From the NCBI GenBank assembly GCA_029260765.1, contig JAJDCP010000101.1, positions 87,958 through 151,957 on the forward strand: a stretch of 64,000 nt of DNA, in the 5' to 3' direction. The notes under the pieces are model-generated. The model was given only the letters and a program-made list of their open reading frames with translations. It searched no databases and was not told where the DNA came from. This document shows positions 9,622 through 19,217 of the stretch, in pieces. The position numbers were made by a program, and so were the translations under genes. The first letter of the stretch is position 1; every line of letters starts with the position of its first letter. This stretch comes from Planctomycetota bacterium (lineage in GTDB: Bacteria > Planctomycetota > J058 > JAJDCP01).

Positions 9622-9666
9622 GTACGCAACACCGCGCGGGCCTCACCGCTCCAGCTCGCCCCTGTC

Positions 9667-10620
9667 TTATTCGCCCTCTTCCGCCAGGCGCACCTGTGCA
9701 GAGATCGCCAGGTGATCGGAGAGCACCTCGGGATGCACTTGAAACGACGCGATCTGTAACGGGGCAGACACAAAGATCCAGTCGAGGCGCGCATCGCGGC
9801 CAGGAAAAGTCGGCCAGGCTTCCTCCGGTTGCCAGGTTGTCAGTTGCATGTCGGCAGCAAATCGACGCAGGCTCTCCTGCTCGCCCCGCCACGTGCAGTT
9901 GAAGTCGCCCATCAAGATCAGGGGCCGTCCGCGGCTCTTCAGCGCTTGCGCCAAGAACGTCAGTTGCTCCGCCCGCGCTGTCCTGGAGCGGTAGTCGAGG
10001 TGGACAGAGACCACATCGACCCGAAGCTCAGGTCGGTCCGGCCAGGCCACGGAGGCGATCATGCATCCCTTGCTGAACGTCGGCCAGGTCGGAGCGAACG
10101 TCAGCGCGAGTGGATCGGACAACGCCGGGCGCGCCAGGAGTGCGGTCCCATAGCTCAATCCCAGTCCCGCCACGTTCTCGGCGCGCACCGCCTGGCCGAA
10201 TGCGGCCTTACGCGCCAGCTCGGTGACGTGGTTGAAGCCACCGCTCCACCAGGACGGCCCGTCCGCCTCCTGCAATGCGACCACGTCGGGACCCTGGGCG
10301 CGCAGGAACCCGGCGATGGCGTCCAGGTGGCCAGTGATGCTCTCTGCAGACAGCGTGAGCTGATGCCCCGCCACGCCACGCCCATGAGCGAGGTTGAGGC
10401 TCAGCACCCGCAGAGTGGTCGATTCGGCAGCCACAGGGGAGGCGAAGCTGCCGATCGCAGGCTGCGCGCGCGGCACGCCGCGGGTGAGAATGGGTACCGC
10501 GGCCAGCGCGAGCAGCGCACAAGCAAGGCTGAGCGCAACCCAGCGCAGCCAGCGGCGAGCGCGGCGTTTGGGGGCCTGCTCGCCCGTGAGGCGATCGTCG
10601 TGGGGTCGTGCATCGTCCAT
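9667..10620 (-). CDS. Endonuclease/exonuclease/phosphatase (EEP) family protein, membrane anchored
   Basis: 317 residues. After a short basic cytoplasmic stretch, one hydrophobic span (about 23-42) anchors or exports the protein, followed by an EEP fold. Catalytic-type motifs are SLNLAHG, VALQEAD, VHLDYRS, GDFNC and the terminal SDHLA, which supply the metal-binding Asn, Glu, Asp and His residues. EEP members cleave phosphodiesters in nucleic acids, inositol phosphates or lipids; the substrate cannot be told here. The outward location suggests an extracellular nuclease or phospholipase-like role (inference). ATG at 10620 is used because the upstream in-frame extension looks non-coding. Confidence 0.85.
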   Translation of the reverse strand: MDDARPHDDRLTGEQAPKRRARRWLRWVALSLACALLALAAVPILTRGVPRAQPAIGSFASPVAAESTTLRVLSLNLAHGRGVAGHQLTLSAESITGHLDAIAGFLRAQGPDVVALQEADGPSWWSGGFNHVTELARKAAFGQAVRAENVAGLGLSYGTALLARPALSDPLALTFAPTWPTFSKGCMIASVAWPDRPELRVDVVSVHLDYRSRTARAEQLTFLAQALKSRGRPLILMGDFNCTWRGEQESLRRFAADMQLTTWQPEEAWPTFPGRDARLDWIFVSAPLQIASFQVHPEVLSDHLAISAQVRLAEEGE

Positions 10621-10834
10621 CGGGGCATCCTGCGGCGGAGAGCTGATGGTCGCTGGGATGGCGCCGGCCACTCCACAGCAGCCAGGGTACAGGATCGCGC
10701 TCCTGCACGGCACCCTGGGCTGATACCCCGAGCAGAGTTGTCACTCAGGGCCGCTGCAGCGGGGCGGCCGCCGATCAGGCAGAGCTGGTTTTTTGTCTGG
10801 CGTGGGCTCGAGGGCAAGCTCACCGGGCTGGGAG

Positions 10835-11431
10835 TCAAGGATCAGGTACCACGCTTTGGGGGCCGTGGGTTCGGACGATGTTGTCCCACGAGGCCGTACG
10901 TGGATCAGCCTCCCCCATCATCGCCACGATGTGGGTCCGTACCCAGCCATGGTCGAGATCATCCTGTTGCACGGCGACCAGGCGCTTGAGGTCGTACAGG
11001 TCCTTCTCCCGGAAGAAAAGCAGTTTGAAGACACACAAGGCCTCAGGGCTCAGAAACGGCACGGACTTGCCGAGGATCTCGACGCGCCGCACGCTGTCTT
11101 GTGCTTGCTGGTAGAACGGGATCGACGGCACGAACACGTCGACGCGCCAGCCGTTCCTGCTCAGCACCGCAACATCACCTTCGCGTGCCTTGTGCAGACA
11201 ACCCTCGAGATCGACCTCACAGCCGGCTCGCTGAAGGACCTCGAAGAGCTCCCTGTAGCGCTCTTCTCCGACGAAGACGTAGAGGTCGACGTCGCGGGTA
11301 GCGCGCACCCAGCCCCAGATTCCACTGCACAGAGCGCCACCCACGGCGCACGGCAGGTTCGCGGTCTCCAGGACGTCTACCAGCTCGAGTGCCACGGTGA
11401 AGGGATCGTTGGGCAGTGCCTGATCGTGCAT
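10835..11431 (-). CDS. Nucleotidyltransferase-like protein (AbiEii/DUF6036-like)
   Basis: 198 residues. The N-terminal part reads like a minimal nucleotidyltransferase: VGGALCSGIWGWVRATRDVD has the Gly-Gly motif and a D-x-D-type metal site (DVDLYV). This is followed by a strand rich in Asp/Val (WRVDVFVPS) and a helix with LSPEALCVFKLLFFREKDL, typical of AbiEii-like or DUF6036-like proteins that share this fold. It starts with an ATG that overlaps the TGA of the upstream gene (TGATG at 11429-11433), so the two are translationally coupled. A toxin-type or housekeeping NTase role cannot be separated; no classic antitoxin such as AbiEi is recognised upstream. Confidence 0.7.
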   Translation of the reverse strand: MHDQALPNDPFTVALELVDVLETANLPCAVGGALCSGIWGWVRATRDVDLYVFVGEERYRELFEVLQRAGCEVDLEGCLHKAREGDVAVLSRNGWRVDVFVPSIPFYQQAQDSVRRVEILGKSVPFLSPEALCVFKLLFFREKDLYDLKRLVAVQQDDLDHGWVRTHIVAMMGEADPRTASWDNIVRTHGPQSVVPDP

Positions 11432-11748
11432 CACGATCGCTCCAGGTCGGCACGGCAACGTGCGAGCAGCGCAAAGTAGGAGGGATGCGGGGGCTCGGTC
11501 AATGCGCGTGCACGCTCTGCGTAGGGTGAGGCAGCGAGCATGTGTGCGCTTGCCGTGCACAGTGCCCGTAGCTCCGCCGCCCGCTGGGCGGTGGTCATTT
11601 CCCGCAGAGGCAAGACGTCTGCTAGTACCTCCGCCCGCTCATCGCAGTGGTGGCTCTTGACAAATGTTCTGAGCCGCGGGTCCAAAGGCGCCACTCCAGC
11701 CTTGAGGTGATCTCCAGGGTACCCGAAGTCGCCGGGGGCCGCAGGCAT
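11431..11748 (-). CDS. Small protein coupled to the nucleotidyltransferase-like gene
   Basis: About 105 residues if the ATG at 11748 is used. The last 80 residues are the best supported: helical, with REMTTAQRAAELRALC and a stop codon that overlaps the start of the nucleotidyltransferase-like gene. The coupling implies a shared job, perhaps a partner or antitoxin-like subunit; this is inference. The family is not recognised. The start is uncertain; an ATG at the MTTAQ position would give a shorter 55-residue product. Confidence 0.45.
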   Translation of the reverse strand: MPAAPGDFGYPGDHLKAGVAPLDPRLRTFVKSHHCDERAEVLADVLPLREMTTAQRAAELRALCTASAHMLAASPYAERARALTEPPHPSYFALLARCRADLERS

Positions 11749-11938
11749 TCCGCCGACAACCCTGCGAGGATCGGTGGGGCCGTGGGGGGCGCTGCCTTGA
11801 TGACCACGGCGGCCGACACTCAGCCAACGCCCATGATGCAACTGAAGAACGCGCCCGCCTGGATTTTGCAGTGCGTTTGCATGATGATCTTCCCCGTAGT
11901 CTCGGAAATTCCTGCCTGGGCAGGTGATGGGAGCGAAG

Positions 11939-12070
11939 ATGGGCTGCCTGCACAGTAAGGTCGCACGGGTTACCGGTGCGGCGCGTGGCATTGGCCTGGG
12001 CATCGCGCGCGCTCTGCGCAGGGAAGGCGCGTTTGTCGTCCTGAGTGCCTTGCGCGATGCATTAGGGGCG
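11939..12070 (+). pseudogene. Truncated short-chain dehydrogenase (SDR), N-terminus only
   Basis: A well-placed ATG (GGAG five bases upstream) begins a perfect SDR N-terminus: KVARVTGAARGIGLGIAR contains the TGxxxGIG cofactor loop, followed by ALRREGAFVVLS, the second strand of the Rossmann fold. Only about 44 residues remain; the frame then becomes unrelated and runs into the convergent end of the MscS gene. The catalytic Tyr-x-x-x-Lys region is absent. This is the stump of a deleted gene. Confidence 0.75.
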
Positions 12071-12107
12071 CGCCTGGCCGGTCGGTCCCGCACGGGTCGC
12101 CGGCTGC

Positions 12108-13661
12108 TCACGCGTCCTCTGGCCAGATCAGACGCCGCATCCTGGCCAGGAACGCGGTCTTGGTCCGCTCGAGGCGCTTGGTGGCGCCTCCCTCCTCGCC
12201 CTCTTTGAGCTGGAACAAGCGCACCTGGCGCTCGGCCATGATGCGGGCGATCACTTCCTTCATGTCGGGGCGCCGCTTGATCGCCTCTTGAAAGTCCACG
12301 CGGCTCAGGCGGAAGCAGGCCACCTCGCCCACAGCTTCCACCGTCGCGGTGCGCGGCACATCGGTCAACAAGGCGGCCTCGCCAAAGAAGCTGCCGGCGC
12401 CCAGGCGCCCGACTTCACGCTCTTGTCCATCGTCGCAGCGAACCCTGACGGACACATCTCCCTCGGCGATGATGTAGAGCCAGTGGCCCACATCGCCCTG
12501 TCGGGTGAGCAACTCCCCGGGCCCGTACGGCGACTCATGCAGGCGTTGGGCCAGCTCGAGCCGCTCGGCGTGGCTGAAGTCCGCGAACAAGGGCAAGCCG
12601 GCGAGGATCGCGGCGCGCCGCTCGAGGTCCTGGCTCAGTTTCTCGGTCTTGCGCGAGCTCGTCTCATTGGTCATGAATACGGCTTGGGCCGGGATCGAGA
12701 GGGGGAAGCCCCCGCGTTTCAGGCCGTAGAATATGCGTGTGCGCACCGCGCTGTCGGTCGGATCGTCCCTGACCAGATCTTTCAACCAATAGCGCACCGC
12801 ATAGCGTGCATAGCTCTCGTCGAGCTCCATCAGCAGGCAATCGGGCGCCGGCTCTTTGGCCACACACGGGATGTTGCCCTTCTTCAGAGCCTTGAGCACC
12901 GCCGCGATCACCTCGCTGGGAGGGAAGCGGAAGTCGACGTTGAAGCGCACCCAGCGGCGCAACAGACCTGGATGCTTGCTGTGGCGCCCCAAGACCATGA
13001 CCCTGCTCTTGACCAGGGCGCTGTTGGGGACGATCAAGGTCTCACCGTTCCGCGTCTCGACAGCCGAGTGGCGCCAACGGATCTCGCGCACCTGGCCGGT
13101 GATCTGCTCTACTGTGATCCAATCCCCGACTACGGGCGAGTGGTCGAGCTCCAAAGCCAGGCCTGCGACGATGTTGCCCAACGTGTCCTGCAGGCTCAAG
13201 GCGATGACTGCCGTCAAGATCGCCGAGGTGGCAGCCAGGCCGGTGACATCGAAGCCGGCGCGGGACGTCAACACCAGGGCCGCCGCGACCGCGCCCACGC
13301 CCACGACCGCGTCTCGCAGAATACGAGGGATCAGGATCCCGACTCGGGGGAGCAGCAGCATGAACAGGGCCATCGCTGCCAGGCTGACTGCGGTGATGGC
13401 CGCAAAAATCGTCGCGGCCAGGCGCACGAAGGGCTGTATCGGAGACTCGGCAAGCAGCGCCGCCCACGACCCGAAGGTGCAGAGCAGATGCAAGGCAAAC
13501 GGGGTCAGGGTGCGGACGAATCCCCTGCGCTGGTCGCGTTTGCCAAGCAGCCGCACCAACAGAAAGACCGGAACCAGCGCGCAGACAAGGTACACGCTGC
13601 CATCAACCAGCAGCTCCGCCCAGAGGATCTCGAGGGCTCGCATCGCATCGCCTCCATGCAA
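12108..13661 (-). CDS. MscS-type mechanosensitive channel with C-terminal cyclic-nucleotide-binding domain
   Basis: 517 residues. The N-terminal third has several membrane spans, the last (about 125-170, with LTAVIALSLQDTLGNIVAGL) being the pore helix of MscS-type channels. A soluble MscS beta/alpha-beta region follows (GDWITVEQITGQVREIRWR, NGETLIVPNSALVKSRV). From about residue 365 a cNMP-binding domain is present (GELLTRQGDVGHWLYIIAEG, then GSFFGEAALLTDVPRTATV, with the phosphate-binding cassette Gly-Glu-x-Ala-Leu and Arg). Such MscS-CNBD channels are gated by or respond to cyclic nucleotides. The start is either GTG/ATG at 13661 or ATG at 13643; an AGG-rich stretch lies too close to the second. 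Confidence 0.9.
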   Translation of the reverse strand: MHGGDAMRALEILWAELLVDGSVYLVCALVPVFLLVRLLGKRDQRRGFVRTLTPFALHLLCTFGSWAALLAESPIQPFVRLAATIFAAITAVSLAAMALFMLLLPRVGILIPRILRDAVVGVGAVAAALVLTSRAGFDVTGLAATSAILTAVIALSLQDTLGNIVAGLALELDHSPVVGDWITVEQITGQVREIRWRHSAVETRNGETLIVPNSALVKSRVMVLGRHSKHPGLLRRWVRFNVDFRFPPSEVIAAVLKALKKGNIPCVAKEPAPDCLLMELDESYARYAVRYWLKDLVRDDPTDSAVRTRIFYGLKRGGFPLSIPAQAVFMTNETSSRKTEKLSQDLERRAAILAGLPLFADFSHAERLELAQRLHESPYGPGELLTRQGDVGHWLYIIAEGDVSVRVRCDDGQEREVGRLGAGSFFGEAALLTDVPRTATVEAVGEVACFRLSRVDFQEAIKRRPDMKEVIARIMAERQVRLFQLKEGEEGGATKRLERTKTAFLARMRRLIWPEDA

Positions 13662-13728
13662 GCCGCCGATGATACTGCCTGTTCGGGAGTCTCGTCATGG
13701 GGAATCCAAGCAGTTGCTGCAGGGAAAA

Positions 13729-13929
13729 GTGTCCGTGGCACCGGTATTTTGCAGGGAGGGGCAGCACGCACTGCGCATCCTGCTGCAACTTCCGTTGCCG
13801 GAAAGACAGGCGGTCCACGGTCTGGCCTTTCGCTCCGTTGGGGGGCAGCTGGCGGCCCTGGTGCTGGACCGGCCCGACGAAGATCAGGTGCCGCTGATCA
13901 AGATCTGGGACGCGTCGGCTCCGGATTGA
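13729..13929 (+). pseudogene. WD40-like repeat remnant
   Basis: A 66-codon frame from a GTG ends in a stretch that reads like one WD40 blade: VHGLAFRSVGGQLAALVLD, then LIKIWD and a stop. The rule (hydrophobic-AF-x-x-x-G-x-x-L-A ... I-K-x-W-D) matches the end of a WD40 protein, but only one blade is visible and nothing upstream continues it. It may be the 3' remnant of a lost WD40 protein; a real short gene is possible but less likely. Confidence 0.35.
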
Positions 13930-14017
13930 GAGAGCCTCGCTGTCCCCTGCAGCCGCAGATCGCCAGAGTTGCCTCTGCCAGCCAGAAGCGTCAAGCTCGC
14001 GCAAGTTCGCGCGTAGC

Positions 14018-17000
14018 TCAGTCCCCCGTTCGACGCCGGTCGAGGGCTTCCAGCAACTCGACCAGCTCTGCCGAAGGCAGCTCTCCCTCAGGAATCCGCA
14101 GCCCGAGCGCCGCGAGCAGCTGCGCTGCCGTCTGCCGGGCCAGTCCATCCCAGCCAGACTCCGTCATGGCAGCGTCGAGTAGCTGCCAGGTGCCTTGGAA
14201 CTCGGCCAGAGCTGAGCTCTCTGGATAACTGGCGATCAACCGCAGCAGCTCAGCGACCTGCGCCTCGAGCACCGCGCGCGCAGCCGCCTCGTCGCCCCGG
14301 GCACGGAGCATCCAGGCGAGATCGGCGCTGGCTCCTGTCACGCTTTCCCCCGTTCTGTACGTCCCCTGAGCAAGCTGCTCATAGCGGCGTGCCCCGTCCA
14401 CCAGCTCTTCCGCGTAGGGCCGCCAGTGCTCGAGACCTTCTTCCCAGGCGACAGCCCGCAGGGTGACCAGGCAGTCGAGCAGGTGCTGCAGCTGATGTTC
14501 ACTGTCGGGCTGGCGGGCGACCAGCTCACGGGCATGCTGCAGCGCATGTTCCAACACCTCCACGCTCGCGGGCAGCTGTTGCGCGCTCGCCTTGAGGCGA
14601 CCCAGCCGGATGGCCAGATGGAAATACTGGCAGTGCACCTGCGAAGACACGGGCAGCGCTGGAGCCAGGGCCTGCTGCAGCATCTGCCAACCCGGAGCCG
14701 CCTCCGTAGGCAGGCGGATGGCGGTCTGGAGACTCTCGTGGCAAGCCTCGAGCAACGTCTGCGACGCGTCCCTGCGGCCCTGCTGCTCAAACACACCCGC
14801 CATCAGCAACAACGACTCACGCACGGCAGTGCCCAGGTCTACGCCCAGCTCCGGGTCTGCCAGGCAGCGCACGGAGAGGGCGGCGGCTTCATCGAGCATC
14901 GCAGCTGCCGCGGGGTGCCCTTGCTGCCAGAGGGTGTAGCCATAGTTGAACAGCATCGTGCTGACCGAGAGGTCCGACGCATTGCCGGCACGCAAGAGCT
15001 GCAAGGCTTCTTCCAAGGCGTCTAGGGCATCCCCGACAGCGCCGCTCTGCAGCTGGCCCCAGGCCATGTCCGTGAGCGCGCCTGCCATGGCGGAATCCGG
15101 CGATTCCCAGGCACTGATGCCGAAGATGTCTTGCATGACTCGGGCGAGCAACTCAGCGTCGCCCTCATGATCCGCCAGCAACGCCTGCTGTTGCGCAAAG
15201 ATGCGCCGCTGCAAATCAACCCGCCGTTGCTGCAGGTGTTGGGCCTGCTCGGTCCGTCCCATCCCTTGCAGGCTTTTCGCAAACTCTCCCAACCTGACAG
15301 CCAAGACCTGACTCTGAGCCAGGAGCGGCTGTTCTGCAGCGAGCAGACGCTCCAATTCGGGCAGGATGGCGTCGATCCGGAGCCGCTGGGTCTCGGGATC
15401 GATGTGCAGAGAGAGAAGATCTCGCAGTGTCTCGATCCTCCAAGCAAACCACCACTGATTCTCGGGGTAGGCTGTATGCAAGCGCAGATAGAGCTTGTGG
15501 GATGCATCGAAGCTGGCGGCGGCCCAGGCCCGCTCGGGGTCTGCCTGCTCGGGGTCGCCGGGACCTGGCGGCAGGGGCCTCAGCCCCAACATCAGCGCAT
15601 GCCCCAGGTCGTGCAGCTCGAGTGCCAGCTTCACTTGCGCCAGGTTGCCGCCAGGCGAGCGCGCGAGCGCAGCGCGGACGAGGCTTGCCAGCTCAGCCCT
15701 GGCCTGCGCGACGGCGTCCGGATCTCGCTGCTGGTTGCCCCGATTGCGTCGGAAGATCAGCAGCTTGGCGGCTCGCGGCAGCAACCCGCACAAGCTGTCC
15801 GCGGCGATGGCCTGTTGGCAGAGGGCAAGTGCGCGTTCGCGGCAGCGGTCCTCCCGGTCAGCAAAACCGAGGCCTGCAAAAAAACTCGAGGCTCTCTCCA
15901 ATGCGGCGCTGGCCTTGTGGGCGTCGACGTCTGCAGCCAGAGACGCAGCCAGCAGCGCCTCGCTCAGCGTCACAAGCTGCGCGATCGCGCTCTCGGCCGC
16001 TCGGGCCTCTCCCTGGCTCGCGGCATTCCGCGCCCGATCCCGCGCCCCGCGCAGGGAAAAGGCCAAAGAGTCCAGCGCGCTGGTCCCCGACGGCAGCGCC
16101 TGCAAGCTCGCCAGCTCACGATCGGTCCGCACCACCGCATCCAGGTCGCCGGCATTGGCCCAGCCATGCTGCAGGTAGGTGAGCGCCCGCAGCAGTTGCC
16201 CGCGCACAGCCGTACTTTCGGGTTCTGTCGGATGCAGTTGGCGCAGGATGTCCGCCGCCGCCTCGAGCTCTGCGATCGCTCCATCTACGCCGACTTCCAC
16301 TTCGAAACGCAACTCTGCCATGCGGAGGTGCGCCTCGGCCTCCGCCCGGGAAGCCTGAAAGCCGGCCGGCCGCGTGGCGCGGAGAGCCGACCATTCGCGC
16401 AGGGCGAAGCGCAAGATCTCGCGCGCGGCCTGCTGTGAGCGCGCATCTCCCGCATCGCGGAACAGGTCGAACACCCGCTCGGTCAGACCCTTGAGGGCGC
16501 GCTGGGCGACCCCGCCGCGTAGCTGAGCCCGATCCCGCTCGGCCGCGACTTCGGCGCGCTGTGCTTCGATCTCCAGCGCCCGCTGCGACAGCTCTACATT
16601 CTTCTGCTCGCTGTCGCGGCGGTGTGCGACTTCCCGCCGCCAGTACAACAGGACTACCGCGAAGATCGCGACGAGCGCGAGGCTGAAGCCCACGCGCAAT
16701 CGGCGTCGGGCGCGCACCTCGCGAGAGCGCCGCGCGTGCTCGGCGGCAATGCGTGTGTTGAGGTCGGCGGCCGCGCCCGCGTCGAGTAGATGGGCCTGGG
16801 TTTCTGCCAGGTGAAGATCACCCCAGCGCAGTGCAGCCCCTGCCCAGGCCAGCCGCGCACGTTCTTCGCCCTGGCGCGCCGCATGGTTGTCCGCCCATAG
16901 CCTGCAGGCCTGAGCAAAACCAGCCACCGCCTCGGCGTAGCCGGTATACAGCTGCGTGCGCTCGTCGACGGACAGCTGTGCGCTGACGCCCTGGCAGCTC

Positions 17001-18013
17001 TCCAGGGTCGCCTGAGCCTGCTCGGTAATGCCGAGGCTCTCGCGATGGCGCAGGTATTGCTGCAGCGCGGCTCGGAAGTCGGCTACCGTTGGATAGCGGT
17101 CGCAGGGCTCGAGCGACAACGCCCGGCGGCAGACGGCGGCCAGCTCATCGGGGACCGCCTCGGGCAGAGGCTTGATTTTTCCGAGGCAGGCCACGGTGAT
17201 CGCCGCCCGAACCGTGTCGCCCACATGCGGGGCGCGCCCGGTCAGCAGCAGGTAGAGGATGCCCCCGAGCAGATAGACGTCCGAGGCCGGCCCCAGCAGC
17301 TCGTGGGCGCCACCAATCAATTCCGGCGGGGCGAAAGCGGGCGTCCCGCAGCCGTCCGTCAGGCTCGAGACGTGAGGGATGCCTTCGAGCCCGGTGTCAT
17401 CTTGGAAGCTGGCCGCCAGGCCCCAGTCCATGACCAGCACTTCGCCGAACGAGCCGAGCATGATGTTGGCGGGTTTGAGATCGTTGTGCAGAATGCCGCG
17501 GCTGTGTGCGAAGGCCACCGCGTTGCAGACGGCGAGCAGGATCTCGAGCTCGTCGACCAGCTCGGGGGCCGGCCCGGCGCGACGATGTTCGTGCCAGGAA
17601 CGCCCGCTGACCAGCTTCATGGCCAGACCCAGCTCGCCGGACGCGTCGACCTGCAGATCATAGACCGGGACGATGTTGGGATGTTCGAGACGGCCGTGGA
17701 CCCGGGCCTCAGCCAAAAAACTGCGGGCGGCGGCATGGTCCGCGCGCTTGTCCGGATGCAGGGTCTTGAGCGCCACGTCTCGAGCCAGGATGTGCTGGCG
17801 GGCGCGGAAGACCTGCCCCATCCCGCCGCGCCCGATCTCGGCCACTCGACTGAAGGGCTGCTCAGGGGCGGTCAGCCGGAAGGGGAGCGTCTCGGACTCT
17901 GGCATGACATAGAGGTTCTGGGTGACAAAGGAGTGCTCTGTCCCCAGACTTTCCACCCGCTCGCTGCCGCCGTGGGTGGTGTACCAGCTGTTGATCGAGG
18001 TCTCGACATCCAA
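14018..18013 (-). CDS. Giant Ser/Thr protein kinase with HND catalytic loop and long helical tail
   Basis: 1,331 residues. Kinase domain at about 55-320: GRGGMG loop 61-66, Lys83, HNDLK at 176-180 (Arg of the HRD motif replaced by Asn), DWG at 196-198, and a conserved Gly-Thr-Pro-x-F-A-P-P-E activation segment end. One membrane span at about 440-458 is followed by a roughly 870-residue alpha-helical region rich in Ala, Glu and Gln, TPR-like and beginning with coiled-coil sequence. The catalytic Asp and Lys are intact, so kinase activity is likely; loss of the HRD Arg suggests activation that does not depend on activation-loop phosphorylation. Start: TTG at 18013 with AGGAG ten bases upstream; the farther TTG at 18052 has no such site. 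It is paralogous to the gene at 19218-23117. Confidence 0.85.
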   Translation of the reverse strand: MDVETSINSWYTTHGGSERVESLGTEHSFVTQNLYVMPESETLPFRLTAPEQPFSRVAEIGRGGMGQVFRARQHILARDVALKTLHPDKRADHAAARSFLAEARVHGRLEHPNIVPVYDLQVDASGELGLAMKLVSGRSWHEHRRAGPAPELVDELEILLAVCNAVAFAHSRGILHNDLKPANIMLGSFGEVLVMDWGLAASFQDDTGLEGIPHVSSLTDGCGTPAFAPPELIGGAHELLGPASDVYLLGGILYLLLTGRAPHVGDTVRAAITVACLGKIKPLPEAVPDELAAVCRRALSLEPCDRYPTVADFRAALQQYLRHRESLGITEQAQATLESCQGVSAQLSVDERTQLYTGYAEAVAGFAQACRLWADNHAARQGEERARLAWAGAALRWGDLHLAETQAHLLDAGAAADLNTRIAAEHARRSREVRARRRLRVGFSLALVAIFAVVLLYWRREVAHRRDSEQKNVELSQRALEIEAQRAEVAAERDRAQLRGGVAQRALKGLTERVFDLFRDAGDARSQQAAREILRFALREWSALRATRPAGFQASRAEAEAHLRMAELRFEVEVGVDGAIAELEAAADILRQLHPTEPESTAVRGQLLRALTYLQHGWANAGDLDAVVRTDRELASLQALPSGTSALDSLAFSLRGARDRARNAASQGEARAAESAIAQLVTLSEALLAASLAADVDAHKASAALERASSFFAGLGFADREDRCRERALALCQQAIAADSLCGLLPRAAKLLIFRRNRGNQQRDPDAVAQARAELASLVRAALARSPGGNLAQVKLALELHDLGHALMLGLRPLPPGPGDPEQADPERAWAAASFDASHKLYLRLHTAYPENQWWFAWRIETLRDLLSLHIDPETQRLRIDAILPELERLLAAEQPLLAQSQVLAVRLGEFAKSLQGMGRTEQAQHLQQRRVDLQRRIFAQQQALLADHEGDAELLARVMQDIFGISAWESPDSAMAGALTDMAWGQLQSGAVGDALDALEEALQLLRAGNASDLSVSTMLFNYGYTLWQQGHPAAAAMLDEAAALSVRCLADPELGVDLGTAVRESLLLMAGVFEQQGRRDASQTLLEACHESLQTAIRLPTEAAPGWQMLQQALAPALPVSSQVHCQYFHLAIRLGRLKASAQQLPASVEVLEHALQHARELVARQPDSEHQLQHLLDCLVTLRAVAWEEGLEHWRPYAEELVDGARRYEQLAQGTYRTGESVTGASADLAWMLRARGDEAAARAVLEAQVAELLRLIASYPESSALAEFQGTWQLLDAAMTESGWDGLARQTAAQLLAALGLRIPEGELPSAELVELLEALDRRRTGD

Positions 18014-18023
18014 GCTTCCAGTT

Positions 18024-18028
18024 CTCCT
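18024..18028 (-). promoter_or_regulatory. AGGAG ribosome binding site before a TTG start
   Basis: AGGAG on the minus strand, ten bases upstream of TTG at 18013. It decides the start of the giant kinase, whose frame has no ATG before the kinase glycine loop except Met37. Confidence 0.6.
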
Positions 18029-18311
18029 CGGAGCCCTGCGCGAGTGTAGCAATCGGCGCCTCGTGGCGGTAGCGATCGAGGGCTCTGCCCCGATACCGGC
18101 TGGACGTAGTTGCTTGGAATCGGACAGCGGGCGATTTTTTTTGGAGTCTTGCGCCCACGGGCCGGGCTTGGGGAAACACCTTCGGAAGGGCGGGAGGTCG
18201 AGAACAGACTTTCCCGCGAGCGTCTGTGCCGAGAGTCACGCAATGAAGTGTCCGGGCAGAGCGGTCGTGCGTTTCGAGCGCCCTTGTGAACGTGCAGAGA
18301 AAGGAGACATC

Positions 18312-18431
18312 ATGCGCCGCAGGACCCACGTGCAAGCAGGGAACGCCCTGGGACCGATCCAAAACAACACCAGCTCATACAGCTTGACCTGGATGAAGAC
18401 CGCCCCCGTCTGGAGGATTCGGGAAGACTAG
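18312..18431 (+). CDS. Tiny 39-aa peptide with TxVxAG motif
   Basis: An ATG with AAGGAG at 18301-18306, five bases upstream, opens a 39-codon ORF. The product starts MRRRTHVQAGNALG and shares the M-[KR]-x-x-T-x-[IV]-x-A-G start with the tiny ORF at 151-231. The rest is Asn/Ser/Thr/Trp-rich (NNTSSYSLTWMKTAPVW) with a basic end. I know no function. Two members of one motif family with equally good ribosome sites in one window argue that both are translated. Confidence 0.5.
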   Translation: MRRRTHVQAGNALGPIQNNTSSYSLTWMKTAPVWRIRED

Positions 18432-18632
18432 GGGCCGATCTTGGCCCTGATCCGGGCCTGCATCCGGAGGTCCGCCGGCCCCCATTCAAGGTCTGCCGTT
18501 CGGTATGTCGATGTCCAGGACAGAGCAGCTCTGCTTCCAGCGAGAGCCGACCTGGAGCCGATCTTGATCTTCGAGCCGCCCGCGAACCCTACACCCGTAC
18601 ATCCTTCAAAGCACGCCCCAGCAGCCAGTTTG

Positions 18633-19157
18633 ATGGCTGGTCCCCGCCGTGCAGCCGTCCTGTTTCTGGCGCTGATCGCGTGTCCCTTTTTCAGCCTCAA
18701 CTACAACTGGATTCCCCACAACCTCGCGCTGGCAAGCCTCGAAGGGCGATTCTGCGAGCTGCAGCATCTCCCGGGCAGCCGCTACCTTGAGCGCAACGTG
18801 GCCGTCGGGCAGCTAGGGGGCTGCTCGAACCATACCGACTTCTATGTCGGAGAGCTCCGCTCTTCAAGTCTCGGGCGCCAGGCGGTCGAGGCACACTATG
18901 CGGGCAGGACGATCGAGGCCGTCTATCCCGAAGAGGCGTGGCCCGACCCGCAGGTCCAGCTGGAGATCGCATTCCTGGAGCGCGGGAGCTTCTATGGCTA
19001 CCTGAGCAACGGGCATCGCTATCAGATCCAGGAAGGCCCGTTCTGGCATCCGTCCGAATGGTCCGGCCTCTCCGAGGCCGTGGAAGGGCAGACCGTCTAC
19101 CTGGTCTCCGTTTGCGACGGGGGTTACAGCGCCGCGGGCGACCTGCGTTCGCACTGA
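18633..19157 (+). CDS. Secreted or membrane-anchored protein of unknown function
   Basis: 174 residues from ATG 18633, with a hydrophobic N-terminal segment (AAVLFLALIACPFFSL) that looks like a signal peptide or anchor. The rest is soluble and beta-rich, with cysteines near residues 34, 58 and 162 and a Tyr/Gly-rich middle (SFYGYLSNGHRYQIQEG). The family is not recognised. No strong ribosome site precedes this ATG, so the start could be further upstream in the same frame (back to 18441). It ends about 60 bases from the end of the convergent giant kinase. Confidence 0.6.
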   Translation: MAGPRRAAVLFLALIACPFFSLNYNWIPHNLALASLEGRFCELQHLPGSRYLERNVAVGQLGGCSNHTDFYVGELRSSSLGRQAVEAHYAGRTIEAVYPEEAWPDPQVQLEIAFLERGSFYGYLSNGHRYQIQEGPFWHPSEWSGLSEAVEGQTVYLVSVCDGGYSAAGDLRSH

Positions 19158-19217
19158 GGGGATCGCTGCGCGTGGCAGAGGCGTGCCTGTGGCTGATGGA
19201 GTGAAGCCGCCGTGCGC

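Noticed and set aside
12288..14228. 646-codon plus-strand frame opposite the MscS gene
   Set aside because: It is antisense to a gene with a full MscS-CNBD signature and its composition is not that of a protein; only its last 66 codons (a WD40-like remnant) are kept.
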